Source: Leptobrachium leishanense
Lineage: Eukaryota; Chordata; Amphibia; Anura; Megophryidae
Assembly (NCBI GenBank): GCA_009667805.1
Contig: CM019064.1
Location: 382,368,549 to 382,432,548, forward strand
Reading direction: 5' to 3'
DNA length: 64,000 nucleotides
The position numbers were made by a program, and so were the translations under genes. Under the pieces are notes generated by a model that saw only the letters and a list, made by a program, of their open reading frames with translations, did not search any database and was not told where the DNA came from. This document shows positions 59,464 to 64,000 of the stretch, in pieces (position 1 is the first letter of the stretch; each line of letters begins with the position of its first letter).

Positions 59464-61317
59464 CTGCTTGGCGGAGCTGACTCTGGACGCATAAGATCAG
59501 CTACTGCTGAGCTCCCTGATAACCTGGCCTTTTTTGGCGTCTTCTACGGCAACCCACCGTTCAATTTAGTTATTGCTCTGGTCCCCCAGAGTTGCTGGCA
59601 ATCTGGGGCAGTCCCTGTGGCCCGCAGCACCCTCTTTTTTTCTCCCGCTGGGTTCCTGGGGTCCTGCACTGTGCTTTGTGGCCTACCTGCGGTGGCCATT
59701 TTAGAAGCCTATTCCGGAGTTGCTGGCGTCCTGCCTGTGGCCTCCAGTTCTTACTCACCTGGTGGTGTCTTGAGATGGGGAAGAAATCTGTTAAGATGCC
59801 TGGTTTGGTGGAGGGCTGCCATCAGCAGGACATCCGCATTTCCTTGGGCGGCAGCCGGCGATCCCAGAGCAATGGGTCCCAGGCATCGTATTCAAATTTG
59901 GACCTCATGGAGGAGAAGATGCAGGAGCACTCTCTGCACACTGCTGATGTTCCGTGTCCCCGGCCACGACCTGATGTGAGTCTTGGGGAGATCAAGGAGG
60001 GTGTGCCTGCTCTGTGGAGGCTGTCAATTCAGGTGGCTCTTTCCGAGTCTGAGCCACTGCGTGCTGCTGCTACCATTCCTCGGCTTGATCCCCTGGCTGA
60101 GAGCTCGGATGACTCTTGCCCATCCACTAAGGGAGATGTGCGCCACATAATCGAGGAGCTTCAGGTCATATGGAAGGCAGATCTACGGGAAGTGCGTGGA
60201 GAGATAGGGGAGATGAGGAGTTTAGTGGAAACGCTGCAGGTGCAGGCTGATGGTGCGGAGGAGGCGCAGACTCACATGGTGTCCTAAGGGGATTCTCTCC
60301 ATGCACAGGTGGATCATCTCTCCAGGGCTCTGTGTTTGGGTCCACATTTCGGGTCCATAAGACGGGGACTGCCCTGGCGGAGGCTCCAAGAGATATCATC
60401 GCGGCCGCCAGTGATGTTTCATTGAAGATGCGACAGATGTCTTTTACCTGCAGCTCTGTCTCCTTTCCTGTTTGAGTCAGTGTACGTCTCTTTGTTTAAC
60501 AACTTTTACCCTTCCTGACGCTTCTGGCCTGACACCGTTTCAGTGAGGTTACTGCTCACGTGCGGGCTGGAGGGATCTGTTATAGGTGGGGGGGGGGTCG
60601 CTGGCTCCCTCCTGGTCACTCATGACAATGTCTCCCACTCTGCTACCACTCCAAAGGAGGCTTGGACCTTGTTTGACTCCCCAGGCATCTCTTTTTTTTT
60701 GCCTCAGGGGGCCGCAGGCCCTGGCTGTGGTATACCTATGGACACCGACCGGAGCTGGACATTGTGTCCCCCACGTTAGTTTACGCCTGATACCCCGTAT
60801 TGAAGAGACCCCTTTGAGTTGTTCTTTTTCTCCTTTATGCCCTTTTTCTACCCCACCCCTTGTACATTGAGACTTTCCCCTCGCCAGATTTTGTACATGG
60901 GATCTGCAGGGGTTCCGGGGTATATACCCCCCCTTTTTTATGTGCGGGGACGTAGGTTGACCCAGGTGTGCTGATGGCATGGCTACCATGACTCTGACCA
61001 TCCCCACCGTCCTTAGGTCTCCCGGCTATGTGACCTCTTCCAGGGCCTCTGGTCTCCCATTCGGGCCTTGGAGTTAGCCAGGAATGTCATCTAAATGAGG
61101 GGGTTCCCCGCTCTCTTTCCCTTTTTTTTTCTCCCCTTCCTTGTTGTTCGGTTTTTGTGTTTTTCTCTCTCTGGAATCCCTTGCTCCATTTTTCTGTGTT
61201 TGTTCATAGCCTTATTTTTTGTTTCCCTTTTTATTTGCTGTTCTTTGATTTGACGTCTACACGATTCGAATTGTATACTGTATTGCTGACATTCTCTATA
61301 ATAAAAAAGTTATTAAA
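59464..61317 (+). mobile_element. L1-like LINE, internally deleted
   Basis: AAAATCT flanks both ends (59457-59463 and 61318-61324), preceded by TT as for L1 endonuclease cleavage. It contains an ORF1-like frame, then jumps to a 3' UTR ending TTGCTGACATTCTC, AATAAAAAAG and an A-rich tail. The whole ORF2 is missing from this 1.85-kb copy. Confidence 0.82.
59775..60287 (+). pseudogene. L1-like ORF1, truncated
   Basis: 170 codons from MGKKSVKMPG, a start like those of L1 ORF1 proteins, to a TAA. The N-terminal half is basic and Ser-rich with no fold. A heptad-patterned helix, DLREVRGEIGEMRSLVETL, begins near residue 137 and would form the ORF1 trimer coiled coil. The reading continues in another frame after the stop with HAQVDHLSRAL, extending the coil, then similarity ends. 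The RNA-recognition and C-terminal domains are missing. In L1 this protein packages its own RNA. Here it is non-functional. Confidence 0.72.
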
Positions 61318-61712
61318 AAAATCTACGCTTTCGCGTGCCGATGGTAGATTACACCTACACTTGGTAATACCTCCCATCTTATGATGCTAAAAATAGATTG
61401 TGCTCCCCATGTAAAGTATAGGAGTAGGAGACGATTACGCACCGTAAGCTCGCGCAAGCTGCGAGGCGCAAAGCTTTTTCACCCCAGTGAAAAGAGCGGA
61501 ATATCGATGCCAGACGTTAACCTTATGCTGGCGCTAATGATTACATATCGAGATGCTACATTAGCACCAACTATGGAATAGTACACCACATATTTTCTTT
61601 CTATTCATAAAGCAGTAATGTCATAGATACTAAAACGAAAGGATAGGTGAACTGTGGTTATTGATTTGTTTATTTCACGCGCAAATACTAATATCAATAT
61701 GCAACACTCTTT

Positions 61713-62732
61713 GGACTATATTACAATCTTCGCGCAAAAACACTCGCGTAACCCAAGAATTTTTGCGCCAAGCGTTAAACGTTTACGCGTGCAAATCACC
61801 GCTGGAATTACAATGCTCGGGCGTTTTTTCATCCGTCGATCAATAACGCGCGTAAACCGGATGCGCCCAAATGCTCGCGCAGTACCGTTGCGTGCAGAAA
61901 TCAGTGTGCGCACTGTTTTTTTCTCACGATTCAGCCAATCAGAATTAAAAAACACAATTATCTCACGTTAAGTTTTTGCGCCATTTCGCATTTGGGGTTA
62001 TATTAAAATCTTCGCGCAAAAACCTTTGCGCAAAGCGGAAATTTTTGCGCCAAGCGTTAAACCTTTGCGCCGCAAATCACCACTGGAATTAGAATCCTTG
62101 CGGCTTTTTTCTTCCGCCGATCAATTGCGTGCACAAAGAGGACGCGGCCAAATGCTCTCGTAGTACCGTCTCACGCAAAAACCAGTGCGCGAACAGCTTT
62201 TTTCTCGTGATTCAGCCAATCAGAATTAAGAACCACAATTATCTCACATTAAGTTTTTGCGCCTGTCAAAGTCAATCTGAGTATATATGCTGCAGCGATA
62301 ATACATGCGCACACAACCTCTCCATTTTATTGGTTTGGTATGAGTAGAATGTGTAACTATACTTTGCTGCATTTTTTTTTTTGGCCTGGTGTATTTGGGT
62401 TCGGCCAGGTTGATAGAATTTGCCATTATTACCAGCTTTTAGGAGTTGCTAAAATTATGCGCGCAAAGGCTGTGCGTTACAAACTGCGCAAAGATTGTAA
62501 TACCATCCGCGTACCAGCGCACATTCGCATTTGCGCTCACAATGTTAAGTATAGGACGCGCGCAGTACAGTACGCTCGCAAAGGGTTTGCGCATGTTCAC
62601 CCACGGTAGACATTTACGTGCGTTTGTTGTGCTGACAATGTAATACAGCATTCGGCGCAAAGGGTTTTACCCCTCGCATTAATGTTTTTTTCCGCAGCTG
62701 CAAACGTTTGCACGAAGATTGTAATTTAGACC
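61713..62732. mobile_element. Family-A element A3 with tandem left end
   Basis: Starts GGACTATATTACAATCTTCG after TTT (61710-61712) and ends CGAAGATTGTAATTTAGACC before TTT (62733-62735). A second left terminus, GGGGTTATATTAAAATCTTC, lies at 61994, also after TTT. So 61713-61990 is a partial extra left arm joined to a full 739-bp copy. Confidence 0.8.
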
Positions 62733-62735
62733 TTT

Positions 62736-63494
62736 GTTTTTTTTTATTTTTCTAAGTCTGTTGTGCCTAGAATCATAACTGCTTGGAAAAATGGATAACA
62801 TTCACTCAATGAATAATTTATTTGGGCTTTAAATTCTGGTAATGATGCTATATTGCAAGTTAGAGCAATGGAAACTTGAAATAATTGAGCTGTAATCTAT
62901 TGGAGCACACCTGCCCATGTTGAAATATATGTTTATATTTAATCAGATCTACCTTTACTCCTCAGTCTAAACTTTAATTCAGCAAAAAAAATGGAGGACA
63001 ACTGTATGTATGTGATAGTAAACCTTAAAATAAGTGTAGTTTTATATCCTAACTGCTTCTTGGCAATGCTGCAATCTCACATTTGTAATTAAAAAGAAAC
63101 ATTATGGCCACATTGTTGATGATGCAGTTAAGACTTTAGACTGCTGCCTGTAAAGTTGGGATACTGTTGATGGGTGAAGTTGATTTGTAAGTAGGACAGT
63201 TTTATGGATTTCTGTGGGGGGGTATTTAGTTTTAAGGGCTAGGGGCGTATTTTGGGACTTGGTTTAAGAAGGACATGGACTTAGGGGACACCATAATTTC
63301 ATGAATGTAATTTCCTTCATTTGCAGTCAATAAAATGTTACAGTCTACAACCCCATGGAAAGTTATTAAGACTGTGTGATACATTTCTAGTCAATTCAGT
63401 TTACTGTTATGTCATCTGTTGGAGATTTAGGATTTTCCTCCCGGGATGCACAGAAGGGGATCACAGTTCTCCAGCCCTGATTTCTGTCTTCTTA
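62736..63494. other. Unassigned sequence
   Basis: AT-rich, nothing recognised. Confidence 0.5.
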
Positions 63495-64000
63495 GGCCGG
63501 CATCAGACGAACACAGTGATCACGTCCATGTTGCCGCACAGTTTAAAGTCCGTCGTAGCATAGAATCATGATCAATAGAGACCCACACACGAAGTATGTG
63601 CGCACCGAACTGCGCACACACAACGCACGTGGCAAACGGACACAAGTTAGGCAAGAACGTAAAACCGCTAGACGGATGCGCAGAGTGCACCACGTCTGCG
63701 TAGCGTTCTGTGTGAGTGATGAGATGTCAGATGCAGCGCATTTGCGACATCCAGCACCTTGATGCTCAAAAAGGCTTTTCATATCCTTTTAAAATTTATA
63801 TAATTTTTCATACTAATTTTATTTCCCATAGTTCCCTTTTTTTTCAACGTCCGTCAATAAAACAGACCGTGTGGTGTCTACAGTATCTTCCGTCAGTACG
63901 TCTGTCCGTTATGCACGCACGCAGAGTGCCTAACATCACATTTTCCTGATTTCCAAAATCCAGAAAAAACAAAATCTTGAATGCTAAGGATAAGCATTTG
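63495..64000. mobile_element. Family-B-related MITE, copy B4, reaching the window edge
   Basis: Starts GGCCGGCATCAGACGAACAC after TTA 63492-63494, and includes CGTCAATAAAAC and CAGTACGTC as in B1. It is longer and more diverged. No matching right end appears before 64000, so it is either cut off or has lost that end. Confidence 0.55.

Larger units (their letters stand above)
59042..61587. mobile_element. Family-A-like element A6, interrupted by an L1-like LINE
   Basis: The ends GGGCCCTATTCCA and TGGAATAGTACACC are partial inverted repeats. The left arm (to 59456) contains TCGCGAGATC and a splice-donor-like AGGTGAGTAT at 59371-59380, as in A4. The right arm (from 61325) contains GCTCCCCATGTAAAGTATAG, also as in A4. 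The LINE between the arms carries its own TSD. The outer TSD was not clear. Confidence 0.65.

Overview
The window looks like nuclear DNA from an amphibian, most likely an anuran. I see no convincing host protein-coding gene, rRNA or tRNA gene. What can be supported is almost entirely transposable elements (TEs) inserted into one another. The frog guess rests on the element mix: LINE 3' ends with a CATAGAAA tail, TTAA-type palindromic MITEs including the CCTCCCTGGCGGT-ended family, fish/frog-type Tc1 elements, hAT elements starting TAGGGATG, and solo LTRs starting TGTCACG. The species cannot be fixed from the sequence alone.

Layout. 0-12 kb: a 3-bp-TSD palindromic MITE (family A), then a 5.75-kb Gypsy LTR retrotransposon with near-identical 199-bp LTRs and a 5-bp target site duplication (TSD). 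Its gag is split by a TTAA-type hairpin-rich element, and its integrase carries two in-frame stops. A second family-A MITE and a TTAA element (family R) holding a tRNA-type SINE follow. 12-24 kb: a self-inverted mariner derivative, a palindromic hAT element with 8-bp TSD, a second SINE, a TA microsatellite, GAATAACC-ended palindromes (family D), two copies of a ~428-bp MITE (family B), and about 3 kb of unassigned DNA. 24-33.5 kb: a solo LTR beside a minus-strand L2/CR1-like LINE, an L1-like LINE holding a second solo LTR that itself holds a hAT MITE, a Tc1 element with a one-base frameshift, and a deleted hAT copy (family H). 35-43.7 kb: a complete non-autonomous family-H element, a minisatellite, a LINE split by a second hairpin-rich TTAA element, a Tc1 element with an intact 344-codon transposase and matching inverted ends, and a nested TTAA element. 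43.8-49 kb: family-D palindromes inserted in an old Tc1. 49.9-59 kb: a third family-B MITE, a second family-R copy carrying a 4.9-kb hAT element with a decayed transposase (itself carrying a possible Penelope-like insertion with a hammerhead-like motif and an LTR-derived module with a LINE tail), then a third family-R copy carrying a family-A MITE. 59-64 kb: an L1-like LINE inside a family-A-like element, a tandem family-A structure, and a fourth family-B copy reaching the window edge.

The elements interact as hosts and parasites rather than as a pathway. Related copies often show the uninterrupted version of a site, so many insertions can be timed relative to one another. The two L1-like insertions share a TT/AAAA target signature. 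The SINEs share their 3' tail with a LINE in the window, so that LINE family probably mobilised them. Only the 41-42 kb Tc1 has an obviously complete transposase. Other points to check are the hairpin chains of the TTAA elements, whose arms change in mirror-image fashion between copies, and six exact copies of a strong 5' splice-donor-like decamer, most of them inside or next to MITE-like sequence.
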